From contig OZ025257.1 of NCBI GenBank assembly GCA_964019135.1, forward strand, positions 29,247,260-29,311,259: a stretch of 64,000 nucleotides of DNA, written 5' to 3'. Shown in pieces: positions 1 through 12,776 of the stretch. Each line of letters begins with the position of its first letter. Within the stretch, counting starts at the first letter, position 1. Under the pieces are notes generated by a model. It saw only the letters and a program-made list of their open reading frames with translations. It made no database searches and had not been told where the DNA came from. Made by a program: the position numbers and the translations under genes. This stretch comes from Arenicola marina (Eukaryota; Annelida; Polychaeta; Arenicolidae).

Positions 1-3000
1 GGGTGTGTGGGGATGTGAAGGGGGGTCTGGGCAGCTGGAGGGTGGTATCTGGTGGGATGAAGGACGGGGTGTGTGGGGATGTGAAGACGGGTCTGGGCAG
101 CTGGAGGGTGGTATCTGGTGGGATGAAGGACGGGGTGTGTGGGGATGTGAAGGCGGGTCTGGGCAGCTGGAGGGTGGTATCTGGTGGGATGAAGGACGGG
201 GTGTGTGGGGATGTGAAGGGGGGTCTGGGCAGCTGGAGGGTGGTATCTGGTGGGATGAAGGACGGGGTGTGTGGGGATGTGAAGGGGGGTCTGGGCAGCT
301 GGAGGGTGGTATCTGGTGGGATGAAGGACGGGGTGTGTGGGGATGAGAAGGGGGGTCTGGGCAGCTGGAGGGTGGTATCTGGTGGGATGAAGGACGGGGT
401 GTGTGGGGATGTGAAGGGGGGTCTGGGCAGCTGGAGGGTGGTATCTGGTGGGATGAAGGACGGGGTGTGTGGGGATGTGAAGGCGGGTCTGGGCAGCTGG
501 AGGGTGGTATCTGGTGGGATGAAGGACGGGGTGTGTGGGGATATGAAGGGGGGTCTGGGCAGCTTGAGGGTGGTATCTGGTGGGATGAAGGACGGGGTGT
601 GTGGGGATGAGAAGGGGGTCTGGGCAGCTGGAGGGTGGTATCTGGTGGGATGAAGGACGGGGTGTGTGGGGATGTGAAGGCGGGTCTGGGCAGCTGGAGG
701 GTGGTATCTGGTGGGATGAAGGACGGGGTGTGTGGGGATGAGAAGGGGGGTCTGGGCAGCTGGAGGGTGGTATCTGGTGGGATGAAGGACGGGGTGTGTG
801 GGGATGAGAAGGGGGGTCTGGGCAGCTGGAGGGTGGTATCTGGTGGGATGAAGGACGATGTGTGTGGGGATGTGAAGGCGGGTCTGGGCAGCTGGAGGGT
901 GGTATCTGGTGGGATGAAGGACGGGGTGTGTGGGGATGTGAAGGCGGGTCTGGGCAGCTGGAGGGTGGTATCTGGTGGGATGAAGGACGGGGTGTGTGGG
1001 GATGTGAAGGGGGGTCTGGGCAGCTGGAGGGTGGTATCTGGTGGGATGAAGGACGGGGTGTGTGGGGATGTGAAGGGGGGTCTGGGCAGCTGGAGGGTGG
1101 TATCTGGTGGGATGAAGGACGGGGTGTGTGGGGATGAGAAGGGGGGTCTGGGCAGCTGGAGGGTGGTATCTGGTGGGATGAAGGACGGGGTGTGTGGGGA
1201 TATGAAGGGGGGTCTGGGCAGCTTGAGGGTGGTATCTGGTGGGATGAAGGACGGGGTGTGTGGGGATGAGAAGGGGGTCTGGGCAGCTGGAGGGTGGTAT
1301 CTGGTGGGATGAAGGACGGGCTGTGTGGGGATGTGAAGGCGGGTCTGGGCAGCTTGAGGGTGGTATCTGGTGGGATGAAGGACGGGGTGTGTGGGGATAT
1401 GAAGGGGGGTCTGGGCGGCTGGAGGGTGGTATCTGGTGGGATGAAGGACGGGCTGTGTGGGGATGTGAAGGCGGGTCTGGGCAGCTTGAGGGTGGTATCT
1501 GGTGGGATGAAGGACGGGGTGTGTGGGGATGAGAAGGGGGTCTGGGCAGCTGGAGGGTGGTATCTGGTGGGATGAAGGACGGGGTGTGTGGGGATGTGAA
1601 GGGGGGTCTGGGCAGCTGGAGGGTGGTATCTGGTGGGATGAAGGACGGGGTGTGTGGGGATATGAAGGGGGGTCTGGGCAGCTGGAGGGTGGTATCTGGT
1701 GGGATGAAGGACGGGGTGTGTGGGGATGTGAAGGCGGGTCTGGGCAGCTTGAGGGTGGTATCTGGTGGGATGAAGGACGGGGTGTGTGGGGATGTGAAGG
1801 GGGGTCTGGGCAGCTGGAGGGTGGTATCTGGTGGGATGAAGGACGGGGTGTGTGGGGATGTGAAGGCGGGTCTGGGCAGCTGGAGGGTGGTATCTGGTGG
1901 GATGAAGGACGGGGTGTGTGGGGATGAGAAGGGGGGTCTGGGCAGCTGGAGGGCGGTATCTGGTGGGATGAAGGACGGGGTGTGTGGGGATGTGAAGGCG
2001 GGTCTGGGCAGCTGGAGGGTGGTATCTGGTGGGATGAAGGACGGGGTGTGTGGGGATATGAAGGGGGGTCTGGGCAGCTGGAGGGTGGTATCTGGTGGGA
2101 TGAAGGACGGGGTGTGTGGGGATGTGAAGGCGGGTCTGGGCAGCTGGAGGGTGGTATCTGGTGGGATGAAGGACGGGGTGTGTGGGGATGTGAAGGGGGG
2201 TCTGGGCAGCTGGAGGGTGGTATCTGGTGGGATGAAGGACGGGGTGTGTGGGGATGAGAAGGGGGGTCTGGGCAGCTGGAGGGTGGTATCTGGTGGGATG
2301 AAGGACAGGGTGTGTGGGGATGTGAAGGGGGGTCTGGGCAGCTGGAGGGTGGTATCTGGTGGGATGAAGGACGGGGTGTGTGGGGATGTGAAGGGGGGTC
2401 TGGGCAGCTGGAGGGTGGTATCTGGTGGGATGAAGGACGGGGTGTGTGGGGATGAGAAGTGGGGTCTGGGCAGCTGGAGGGTGGTATCTGGTGGGATGAA
2501 GGACGGGGTGTGTGGGGATGAGAAGGCGGGTCTGGGCAGCTGGAGGGTGGTATCTGGTGGGATGAAGGACGGGGTGTGTGGGGATGTGAAGGGGGGTCTG
2601 GGCAGCTGGAGGGTGGTATCTGGTGGGATGAAGGACGGGGTGTGTGGGGATGAGAAGGGGGGTCTGGGCAGCTGGAGGGTGGTATCTGGTGGGATGAAGG
2701 ACGGGGTGTGTGGGGATGTGAAGGGGGGTCTTGGCAGCTGGAGGGTGGTATCTGATGGGATGAAGGACGGGGTGTGTGGGGATGTGAAGGGGGGTCTGGG
2801 CAGCTGGAGGGTGGTATCTGGTGGGATGAAGGACGGGGTGTGTGGGGATGAGAAGGGGGGTCTGGGCAGCTGGAGGGTGGTATCTGGTGGGATGAAGGAC
2901 GGGGTGTGTGGGAATGAGAAGGGGGGTCTGGGCAGCTGGAGGGTGGTATCTGGTGGGATGAAGGACGGGGTGTGTGGGGATGTGAAGGGGGGTCTGGGCA

Positions 3001-6000
3001 GCTGGAGGGTGGTATCTGGTGGGATGAAGGACGGGGTGTGTGGGGATGTGAAGGGGGGTCTGGGCAGCTGGAGGGTGGTATCTGGTGGGATGAAGGACGG
3101 GGTGTGTGGGGATGAGAAGGGGGGTCTGGGCAGCTGGAGGGTGGTATCTGGTGGGATGAAGGACGGGGTGTGTGGGGATGTGAAGGCGGGTCTGGGCAGC
3201 TGGAGGGTGGTATCTGGTGGGATGAAGGACGGGGTGTGTGGGGATGAGAAGGGGGGTCTGGGCAGCTGGAGGGTGGTATCTGGTGGGATGAAGGACGGGG
3301 TGTGTGGGGATGTGAAGGCGGGTCTGGGCAGCTGGAGGGTGGTATCTGGTGGGATGAAGGACGGGGTGTCTGGGGATATGAAGGGGGGTCTGGGCAGCTG
3401 GAGGGTGGTATCTGGTGGGATGAAGGACGGGGTGTGTGGGGATGAGAAGGGGGTCTGGGCAGCTGGAGGGTGGTATCTGGTGGGATGAAGGACGGGGTGT
3501 GTGGGGATGTGAAGGGGGGTCTGGGCAGCTGGAGGGTGGTATCTGGTGGGATGAAGGACGATGTGTGTGGGGATGTGAAGGGGGGTCTGGGCAGCGGGAG
3601 GGTGGTATCTGGTGGGATGAAGGACGGGGTGTGTGGGGATGAGAAGGGGGGTCTGGGCAGCTGGAGGGTGGTATCTGGTGGGATGAAGGACGGGGTGTGT
3701 GGGGATGAGAAGTGGGGTCTGGGCAGCTGGAGGGTGGTATCTGGTGGGATGAAGGACGGGGTGTGTGGGGATGTGAAGGGGGGTCTGGGCAGCTGGAGGG
3801 TGGTATCTGGTGGGATGAAGGACGGGGTGTGTGGGGATGTGAAGGCGGGTCTGGGCAGCTGGATGGTGGTATCTGGTGGGATGAAGGACGGGGTGTGTGG
3901 AGATGTGAAGGGGGGTCTGGGCAGCTGGAGGGTGGTATCTGGTGGGATGAAGGACGGGGTGTGTGGGGATGTGAAGGGGGGTCTGGGCAGCTGGAGGGTG
4001 GTATCTGGTGGGATGAAGGACGGGGTGTGTGGGGATGTGAAGGGGAGTCTGGGCAGCTGGAGGGTGGTATCTGGTGGGATGAAGGACGGGGTGTGTGGGG
4101 ATGAGAAGGGGGGTCTGGGCAGCTGGAGGGTGGTATCTGGTGGGATGAAGGACGGGGTGTGTGGGGATGTGAAGGGGAGTCTGGGCAGCTGGAGGGTGGT
4201 ATCTGGTGGGATGAAGGACGGGGTGTGTGGGGATGAGAAGGGGGGTCTGGGCAGCTGGAGGGTGGTATCTGGTGGGATGAAGGACGGGGTGTGTGGGGAT
4301 GAGAAGGGGTGTCTGGGCAGCTGGAGGGTGGTATCTGGTGGGATGAAGGACGGGGTGTGAGGGGATGTGAAGGGGGGTCTGGGCAGCTGGAGGGTGGTAT
4401 CTGGTGGGATGAAGGACGGGGTGTGAGGGGATGTGAAGGCGGGTCTGGGCAGCTGGAGGGTGGTATCTGGTGGGATGAAGGACGGGGTGTGTGGGGATGA
4501 GAAGGGGGGTCTGGGCAGCTGGAGGGTGGTATCTGGTGGGATGAAGGACGGGGTGTGTGGGGATGTGAAGGGGTGTCTGGGCAGCTGGAGGGTGGTATCT
4601 GGTGGGATGAAGGACGGGGTGTGTGGGGATGTGAAGGGGGGTCTGGGCAGCTGGAGGGTGGTATCTGGTGGGATGAAGGACGGGGTGTGTGGGGATGTGA
4701 AGGGGGGTCTGGGCAGCTGGAGGGTGGTATCTGGTGGGATGAAGGACGGGGTGTGTGGGGATGTGAAGGGGATTCTGGGCAGCGGGAGGGTGGTATCTGG
4801 TGGGATGAAGGACGGGGTGTGTGGGGATGTGAAGGGGGGTCTGGGCAGCTGGAGGGTGGTATCTGGTGGGATGAAGGACGGGGTGTGCGGGGATGTGAAG
4901 GCGGGTCTGGGCAGCTGGAGGGTGGTATCTGGTGGGATGAAGGACGGGGTGTGTGGGGATGTGAAGGCGGGTCTGGGCAGCTGGAGGGTGGTATCTGGTG
5001 GGATGAAGGACGGGGTGTCTGGGGATATGAAGGGGGGTCTGGGCAGCTGGAGGGTGGTATCTGGTGGGATGAAGGACGGGGTGTGTGGGGATGAGAAGGG
5101 GGTCTGGGCAGCTGGAGGGTGGTATCTGGTGGGATGAAGGACGGGGTGTGTGGGGATGTGAAGGGGGGTCTGGGCAGCTGGAGGGTGGTATCTGGTGGGA
5201 TGAAGGACGGGGTGTGTGGGGATGTGAAGGGGGGTCTGGGCAGCTGGAGGGTGGTATCTGGTGGGATGAAGGACGGGGTGTGTGGGGATGAGAAGGGGGG
5301 TCTGGGCAGCTGGAGGGTGGTATCTGGTGGGATGAAAGACGGGGTGTGTGGGGATGAGAAGGGGTGTCTGGGCAGCTGGAGGGTGGTATCTGGTGGGATG
5401 AAGGACGGGGTGTGTGGGGATGTGAAGGTGGGTCTGGGCAGCTGGAGGGTGGTATCTGGTGGGATGAAGGACGGGGTGTGTGGGGATGTGAAGGGGGGTC
5501 TGGGCAGCTGGAGGGTGGTATCTGGTGGGATGAAGGACGGGGTGTGTGGGGATGTGAAGGGGATTCTGGGCAGCGGGAGGGTGGTATCTGGTGGGATGAA
5601 GGACGGGGTGTGTGGGGATGTGAAGGGGGGTCTGGGCAGCTGGAGGGTGGTATCTGGTGGGATGAAGGACGGGGTGTGCGGGGATGTGAAGGCGGGTCTG
5701 GGCAGCTGGAGGGTGGTATCTGGTGGGATGAAGGACGGGGTGTGTGGGGATGTGAAGGCGGGTCTGGGCAGCTGGAGGGTGGTATCTGGTGGGATGAAGG
5801 ACGGGGTGTCTGGGGATATGAAGGGGGGTCTGGGCAGCTGGAGGGTGGTATCTGGTGGGATGAAGGACGGGGTGTGTGGGGATGAGAAGGGGGTCTGGGC
5901 AGCTGGAGGGTGGTATCTGGTGGGATGAAGGACGGGGTGTGTGGGGATGTGAAGGGGGGTCTGGGCAGCTGGAGGGTGGTATCTGGTGGGATGAAGGACG

Positions 6001-9000
6001 GGGTGTGTGGGGATGTGAAGGGGGGTCTGGGCAGCTGGAGGGTGGTATCTGGTGGGATGAAGGACGGGGTGTGTGGGGATGAGAAGGGGGGTCTGGGCAG
6101 CTGGAGGGTGGTATCTGGTGGGATGAAAGACGGGGTGTGTGGGGATGAGAAGGGGGGTCTGGGCAGCTGGAGGGTGGTATCTGGTGGGATGAAGGACGGG
6201 GTGTGTGGGGATGTGAAGGGGGGTCTGGGCAGCTGGAGGGTGGTATCTGGTGGGATGAAGGACGGGGTGTGTGGGGATGTGAAGGCGGGTCTGGGCAGCT
6301 GGAGGGTGGTATCTGGTGGGATGAAGGACGGGGTGTGTGGGGATGTGAAGGCGGGTCTGGGCAGCTGGAGGGTGGTATCTGGTGGGATGAAGGACGGGGT
6401 GTGTGGGGATGAGAAGGGGGGTCTGGGCAGCTGGAGGGTGGTATCTGGTGGGATGAAGGACGGGGTGTGTGGGAATGTGAAGGGGGGTCTGGGCAGCTTG
6501 AGGGTGGTATCTGGTGGGATGAAGGACGGGGTGTGTGGGGATGTGAAGGCGGGTCTGGGCAGCTGGAGGGTGGTATCTGGTGGGATGAAGGACGGGGTGT
6601 GTGGGGATGAGAAGGGGGTCTGGGCAGCTGGAGGGTGGTATCTGGTGGGATGAAGGACGGGGTGTGTGGGGATGTGAAGGGGGGTCTGGGCAGCTGGAGG
6701 GTGGTATCTGGTGGGATGAAGGACGGGGTGTGTGGGGATGTGAAGGGGGGTCTGGGCAGCTGGAGGGTGGTATCTGGCGGGATGAAGGACGGGGTGTGTG
6801 GGGATGAGAAGGGGGGTCTGGGCAGCTGGAGGGTGGTATCTGGTGGGATGAAGGACGGGGTGTGTGGGGATGAGAAGGGGGGTCTGGGCAGCTGGAGGGT
6901 GGTATCTGGTGGGATGAAAGACGGGGTGTGTGGGGATGAGAAGGGGGGTCTGGGCAGCTGGAGGGTGGTATCTGGTGGGATGAAGGACGGGGTGTGTGGG
7001 GATGTGAAGGGGGTTCTGGGCAGCTGGAGGGTGGTATCTGGTGGGATGAAGGACGGGGTGTGTGGGGATGTGAAGGCGGGTCTGGGCAGCTGGAGGGTGG
7101 TATCTGGTGGGATGAAGGACGGGGTGTGTGGGGATGTGAAGGCGGGTCTGGGCAGCTGGAGGGTGGTATCTGGTGGGATGAAGGACGGGGTGTGTGGGGA
7201 TGAGAAGGGGGGTCTGGGCAGCTGGAGGGTGGTATCTGGTGGGATGAAGGACGGGGTGTGTGGGAATGTGAAGGGGGGTCTGGGCAGCTTGAGGGTGGTA
7301 TCTGGTGGGATGAAGGACGGGGTGTGTGGGGATGTGAAGGCGGGTCTGGGCAGCTGGAGGGTGGTATCTGGTGGGATGAAGGACGGGGTGTGTGGGGATG
7401 AGAAGGGGGTCTGGGCAGCTGGAGGGTGGTATCTGGTGGGATGAAGGACGGGGTGTGTGGGGATGTGAAGGGGGGTCTGGGCAGCTGGAGGGTGGTATCT
7501 GGTGGGATGAAGGACGGGGTGTGTGGGGATGTGAAGGGGGGTCTGGGCAGCTGGAGGGTGGTATCTGGTGGGATGAAGGACGGGGTGTGTGGGGATGAGA
7601 AGGGGGGTCTGGGCAGCTGGAGGGTGGTATCTGGTGGGATGAAAGACGGGGTGTGTGGGGATGAGAAGGGGGGTCTGGGCAGCTGGAGGGTGGTATCTGG
7701 TGGGATGAAGGACGGGGTGTGTGGGGATGTGAAGGGGGGTCTGGGCAGCTGGAGGGTGGTATCTGGTGGGATGAAGGACGGGGTGTGTGGGGATGTGAAG
7801 GCGGGTCTGGGCAGCTGGAGGGTGGTACCTGGTGGGATGAAGGACGGGGTGTGTGGGGATGTGAAGGGGGGTCTGGGCAGCTGGAGGGTGGTATCTGGTG
7901 GGATGAAGGACGGGGTGTCTGGGGATATGAAGGCGGGTCTGGGCAGCTGGAGGGTGGTATCTGGTGGGATGAAGGACGGGGTGTGTGGGGATGTGAAGGC
8001 GGGTCTGGGCAGCTGGAGGGTGGTATCTGGTGGGATGAAGGACGGGGTGTCTGGGGATATGAAGGCGGGTCTGGGCAGCTGGAGGGTGGTATCTGGTGGG
8101 ATGAAGGACGGGGTGTGTGGGGATGTGAAGGGGGGTCTGGGCGGCTGGAGGGTGGTATCTGGTGGGATGAAGGACGGGGTGTGTGGGGATGAGAAGGCGG
8201 GTCTGGGCAGCTGGAGGGTGGTATCTGGTGGGATGAAGGACGGGGTGTGTGGGGATGAGAAGGGGGGTCTGGGCAGCTGGAGGGTGGTATCTGGTGGGAT
8301 GAAGGACGGGGTGTGTGGGGATGTGAAGGCGGGTCTGGGCAGCTGGAGGGTGGTATCTGGTGGGATGAAGGACGGGGTCTGTGGGGATGTGAAGGGGGGT
8401 CTGGGCAGCTGGAGGGTGGTATCTGGTGGGATGAAGGACGGGGTGTGTGGGGATGAGAAGGGGGGTCTGGGCAGCTGGAGGGTGGTATCTGGTGGGATGA
8501 AGGACGGGGTGTGTGGGGATGAAAAGGGGGGTCTGGGCAGCTGGAGGGTGGTATCTGGTGGGATGAAGGACGGGGTGTGTGGGGATGTGAAGGGGGGTCT
8601 GGGCAGCTGGAGGGTGGTATCTGGTGGGATGAAGGACGGGGTGTGTGGGGATGTGAAGGGGTGTCTGGGCAGCTGGAGGGTGGTATCTGGTGGGATGAAG
8701 GACGGGGTGTGTGGGGATGTGAAGGGGGGTCTTGGCAGCTGGAGGGTGGTATCTGGTGGGATGAAGGACGGGGTGTGTGGGGATGTGAAGGCGGGTCTGG
8801 GCAGCTGGAGGGTGGTATCTGGTGGGATGAAGGACGGGGTGTGTGGGGATGAGAAGGGGGTCTGGGCAGCTTGAGGGTGGTATCTGGTGGGATGAAGGAC
8901 GGGGTGTGTGGGGATGTGAAGGGGGGTCTGGGCAGCTGGAGGATGGTATCTGGTGGGATGAAGGACGGGGTGTGTGGGGATGAGAAGGGGGGTCTGGGCG

Positions 9001-10950
9001 GCTGGAGGGTGGTATCTGGTGGGATGAAGGACGGGGTGTGTGGGGATGAGAAGGGGGGTCTGGGCAGCTGGAGGGTGGTATCTGGTGGGATGAAGGACGG
9101 GGTGTGAGGGGATATGAAGGGGGGTCTGGGCAGCTGGAGGGTGGTATCTGGTGGGATGAAGGACGGGGTGTGTGGGGATGAGAAGGGGGGTCTGGGCTGC
9201 TGGAGGGTGGTATCTGGTGGGATGAAGGACGGGGTGTGTGGGGATGTGAAGGGGGGTCTGGGCGGCTGGAGGGTGGTATCTGGTGGGATGAAGGACGGGG
9301 TGTGTGGGGATGAGAAGGCGGGTCTGGGCAGCTGGAGGGTGGTATCTGGTGGGATGAAGGACGGGGTGTGTGGGGATGAGAAGGGGGGTCTGGGCAGCTG
9401 GAGGGTGGTATCTGGTGGGATGAAGGACGGGGTGTGTGGGGATGAGAAGGGGGGTCTGGGCAGCTGGAGGGTGGTATCTGGTGGGATGAAGGACGGGGTG
9501 TGTGGGGATGTGAAGGGGTGTCTGGGCAGCTGGAGGGTGGTATCTGGTGGGATGAAGGACGGGGTGTGTGGGGATGAGAAGGGGGGTCTGGGCAGCTGGA
9601 GGGTGGTATCTGGTGGGATGAAGGACGGGGTGTGTGGGGATGAGAAGGGGGGTCTGGGCAGCTGGAGGGTGGTATCTGGTGGGATGAAGGACGGGGTGTC
9701 TGGGGATATGAAGGGGGGTCTGGGCAGCTGGAGGGTGGTATCTGGTGGGATGAAGGACGGGGTGTGTGGAGATGAGAAGGGGGCTGTGGGCAGCTGGAGG
9801 GTGGTATCTGGTGGGATGAAGGACGGGGTGTGTGGGGATGAGAAGGGGGGTCTGGGCAGCTGGAGGGTGGTATCTGGTGGGATGAAGGACGGGGTGTGTG
9901 GGGATGAGAAGGGAGTCTGGGCAGCTGGAGGGTGGTATCTGGTGGGATGAAGGACGGGGTGTGTGGGGATGTGAAGGGGAGTCTGGGCAGCTGGAGGATG
10001 GTATCTGGTGGGATGAAGGACGGGGTGTGTGGGGATGAAAAGGGGGGTCTGGGCAGCTGGAGGGTGGTATCTGGTGGGATGAAGGACGGGGTGTGTGGGG
10101 ATGTGAAGGGGGGTCTGGGCAGCTGGAGGGTGGTATCTGGTGGGATGAAGGACGGGGTGTGTGGGGATGAGAAGGGGGCTCTGGGCAGCTGGAGGGTGGT
10201 ATCTGGTGGGATGAAGGACGGGGTGTGTGGGGATGAGAAGGGGGGTCTGGGCAGCTGGAGGGTGGTATCTGGTGGGATGAAGGACGGGGTGTGTGGGGAT
10301 GAGAAGGGGGTCTGGGCAGCTGGAGGGTGTTATGTGGTGGGATGAAGGACGGGGTGTGTGGGGATGAGAAGGAGGGTCTGGGCAGCTGGAGGGTGGTATC
10401 TGGTGGGATGAAGGACGGGGTGTGTGGGGATGAGAAGGGGGGTCTGGGCAGCTGGAGGGTGGTATCTGGTGGGATGAAGGACGGGGTGTGTGGGGATGAG
10501 AAGGGGGGTCTGGGCAGCTGGAGGGTGGTATCTGGTGGGATGAAGGACGGGGTGTGTGGGGATGAGAAGGGGGTCTGGGCAGCTGGAGGGTGGTATCTGG
10601 TTGGACGAAGGACGGGGTGTGTGGGGATGAGAAGGGGGGTCTGGGCAGCTGGAGGGTGGTATCTGGTGGGATGAAGGACGGGGTGTGTGGGGATGAGAAG
10701 GGGGGTCTGGGCAGCTGGAGGGTGGTATTTGGTGGGATGAAGGACGGGGTGTGTGGGGATGAGAAGGAGGGTCTGGGCAGCTGGAGGGTGGTATCTGTTG
10801 GGATGAAGGACGGGGTGTGTGGGGATGTGAAGGGGGGTCTGGGCAGCTGGAGGGTGGTATCTGGTGGGACAAAGGACGGGGTGTGTGGGGATGTGAAGGG
10901 GGGTCTGGGCAGCTGGACGTGGTATCTGGTGGGATGAAGGACACGGTGTG
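1..10950. repeat. 66-bp G-rich satellite array (about 166 units)
   Basis: Head-to-tail units of 66 bp, recognisable by GGGCAGCTGGAGGGTGG and GGGATGAAGGACGGGG, run from the window edge to about 10,950, so the left boundary lies outside the window. Because 66 is a multiple of three, two plus-strand frames stay open as 22-residue repeats (MKDGVCGDVK... and WWDEGRGVWG...), and the minus strand reads as proline/serine/histidine repeats. These are not believable proteins: composition is fixed by the unit and a one-base-shorter unit shifts the frame at intervals. Units vary mainly at GATGTGAAG / GATGAGAAG / GATATGAAG and at GGGGGG / GGCGGG. Most units carry a four-run G-quadruplex motif on the plus strand and one CAGCTG E-box-type hexamer. 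A few units carry TGA in place of TGT (about 4,359, 4,425 and 9,105). Confidence 0.98.
4700..7650. repeat. Higher-order repeat (725/791 bp) inside the 66-bp array
   Basis: Rare unit variants recur at fixed spacing. The variant GATGAAAGAC occurs at 5,331, 6,122, 6,913 and 7,638, spacings of 791, 791 and 725 bp. The 65-bp frame-shifting unit recurs near 5,090, 5,881, 6,606 and 7,397 with spacings of 791, 725 and 791. These equal 12 x 66 - 1 and 11 x 66 - 1, so blocks of 11 or 12 units were amplified as units, the typical pattern of unequal exchange in satellites. The variant GATTCTGGGCAGCGGG also recurs 791 bp apart (about 4,770 and 5,561). Confidence 0.9.
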
Positions 10951-11761
10951 GGTGGGGGGTGGGGGGGGGGCGTTACCTGTCCGCCCCTTCACGAGGGCAT
11001 CACGGTTTAACATTCACGACCGCTGTGACAACGTTAGCGTTGGGAGACGTTTATTAGCCCGTGAAGTGTGTTTGGCAGGAAAGATGGGCAAATAGCGCTG
11101 CTGACTGACTAGGGTGGTGGGACTCAGGTAAATCTCGCCACGGGTTTGCGTGGTATGAAGGGTATAAGTGTCAGGTACCCGGCAGTCAGTAGGCGTAGGG
11201 GGTCAGGCTGGGTGTCACTCACCGACAGTTGGGGAAAAACATAAAGAAACCGAGAAGGTAGATGTGAAGTTACTGTGGAAGTGGTATGCTGTAGTACTCT
11301 ATGGGCAGTTTCGTAGTAAACAAGCCTTAAAATAACCATGTATATATATATATATATTCGCGGTGATGCACAGCGAACATGAGGGTACATGTCTTCATGT
11401 GCAGTTTCTGGACGATCTCAGTGAGTTCGACTGGCCAGACTTGCTACTTTAATGTGTGTTTTAAAAGTGTTAATTTGAGATATGCCAGGACTTTTTCCAG
11501 ATGTATATAGTAGGGGCATCTGCTCATGTTTAATGTATAAATGCAACAATTTGTTTATATATGCCTCTTTCTAATTCCAAACATTTTCGTACCAATCTTT
11601 ATATGCTACTAATATCAAATTTTGCCAAAGTTTGAAATAAAGACAACAGATATGCCTTTGACACGCTAACTTTTTACCGTTTATAACTAGGTGGGACTTT
11701 ATCCATCCGCTCATGTGGGTTAATATATGGTTGAGGTTTATCGCGGTTGATATTGAAAAGG
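10951..11761. other. Single-copy spacer
   Basis: AT-rich spacer after the 66-bp array. It opens with a G-run cluster at about 10,948-10,971 and holds a short (TA)8 tract at 11,341-11,357. A canonical AATAAA hexamer lies at 11,636-11,641, but no gene structure around it supports a transcript end. Open frames are short and without recognisable domains. Confidence 0.7.
11341..11357. repeat. (TA)n microsatellite
   Basis: Seventeen bases of uninterrupted alternating T and A in the spacer between two arrays. Confidence 0.95.
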
Positions 11762-12016
11762 GGGGCCTCCCTGGTGTAGTGGTTAAAGCTCTAGACCACA
11801 GATCAATAGGTCCTGGGGGCCTCCCTGGTGTAGTGGTTAACGCACTAGACCACAGATCAATAGGTCCTGGGGGCCTCCCTGGTGTAGTGGTTAACGCTCT
11901 AGACCACAGATCAATAGGTCCTGGGGGCCTCCCTGGTGTAGTGGTTAACGCACTAGACCACAGATCAATAGGTCCTGGGGGCCTCCCTGGTGTAGTGGTT
12001 AGCGCACCAGACGGGT
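11762..12016 (+). repeat. Five tandem 54-bp copies of a tRNA-like SINE head
   Basis: The segment starting CCTCCCTGGTGTAGTGGTTA begins at 11,766, 11,820, 11,874, 11,928 and 11,982, exactly 54 bp apart. TGGTGTAGTGG fits the RNA polymerase III internal A-box form TRGYNNARYGG and resembles the 5' end of tRNA-Glu/Asp, as in tRNA-derived SINE heads. The first four copies continue into CTAGACCACAGATCAATAG; the fifth diverges after GCGCACCAGACGG into unrelated sequence, which may be the body of the element. I see no convincing B box within the expected distance. As 54 is a multiple of three the tract reads openly as GLPGVVVNALDHRSIGPG repeats, with no sign of being a protein. The SINE origin is an inference from the A-box-like start. 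Confidence 0.75.
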
Positions 12017-12776
12017 GAGTGCACTTTGGTTGTCAATCTGGTCAAGGTTGAGATATGTAGGCACGTCCGTCTTTCAGTGAAGTTCGTCGTCGTCTGTCCG
12101 TTGCTGTTTTCGCTTCTCAGGTGGCGCCACTGGAATGATTTCCCTCGCTGGCTCGTTATTCGCTGTTCGCCAAGTGGCCGGGTCACCGGTTCACAATAAT
12201 ACTCGTATCAGGACAAATCATTGCATTATAAGTTTTCGTGCATACAGATCGGATAAAAAGTTATGCATTCTGTAACTTATATATTTCTGAATTCGATTTT
12301 TAATATCTCCAAACTAAATATGTTCCTGAAAGATCATTTTTTCCGCACTGAAGAACAAACCGGGAATATGATACGTACAGCGTTGTGATAATATCAGTAC
12401 ATTGGCTGGTCGGCCCTTATATCAGCTGTTTTCTGGGCGTATATCATTCCAACTCATTCCTAAAATTGTATCAATTGATAATCAAAATATGTATCTATAC
12501 ATCATGTGTTTTGACTTAAACCCTAATAAACCGATGAAAATTATAAAAACTATAAATCCGGACTCGCCTTTTGCGTACTCTGTTTAGGACCACGCACCGC
12601 AGAGTGAGCTAGAGTTACTCGAAACACGCGCATGCCAGAATTTCCCCTCGAACGGTCTATTGTACAGGTACCATTTCTTCGCAAAGAGGCGATATGACCA
12701 GAATAGGTTCAAGCGTCCTGAATATACAACCAACCTTTGTACCCGAATCCGAATCCTCCAAAACTTGTTAGCTGCG
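12017..12776. other. Single-copy AT-rich spacer
   Basis: Follows the last SINE-head copy. It contains only short frames without domains (for example a 61-codon frame at 12,402-12,587). GGTTCACAAT at about 12,188 is a poor B-box-like match, too far from the A box of the last copy to count as support. No RNA gene or transposase remnant recognised. Confidence 0.6.

Noticed and set aside
1557..3488. A 643-codon frame of 22-residue repeats in the 66-bp array, as a possible repeat protein
   Set aside because: Frame phase is lost at each 65-bp unit, a second plus frame is open over the same bases, and no unique coding sequence flanks it.
10330..11013. Minus-strand proline/serine/histidine-rich frame of 227 codons resembling a structural protein
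   Set aside because: It is the antisense of the 66-bp array plus a little spacer, with no independent support.
11636..11641. AATAAA as a polyadenylation signal
   Set aside because: It sits in AT-rich DNA where the hexamer is expected by chance, with no gene upstream.
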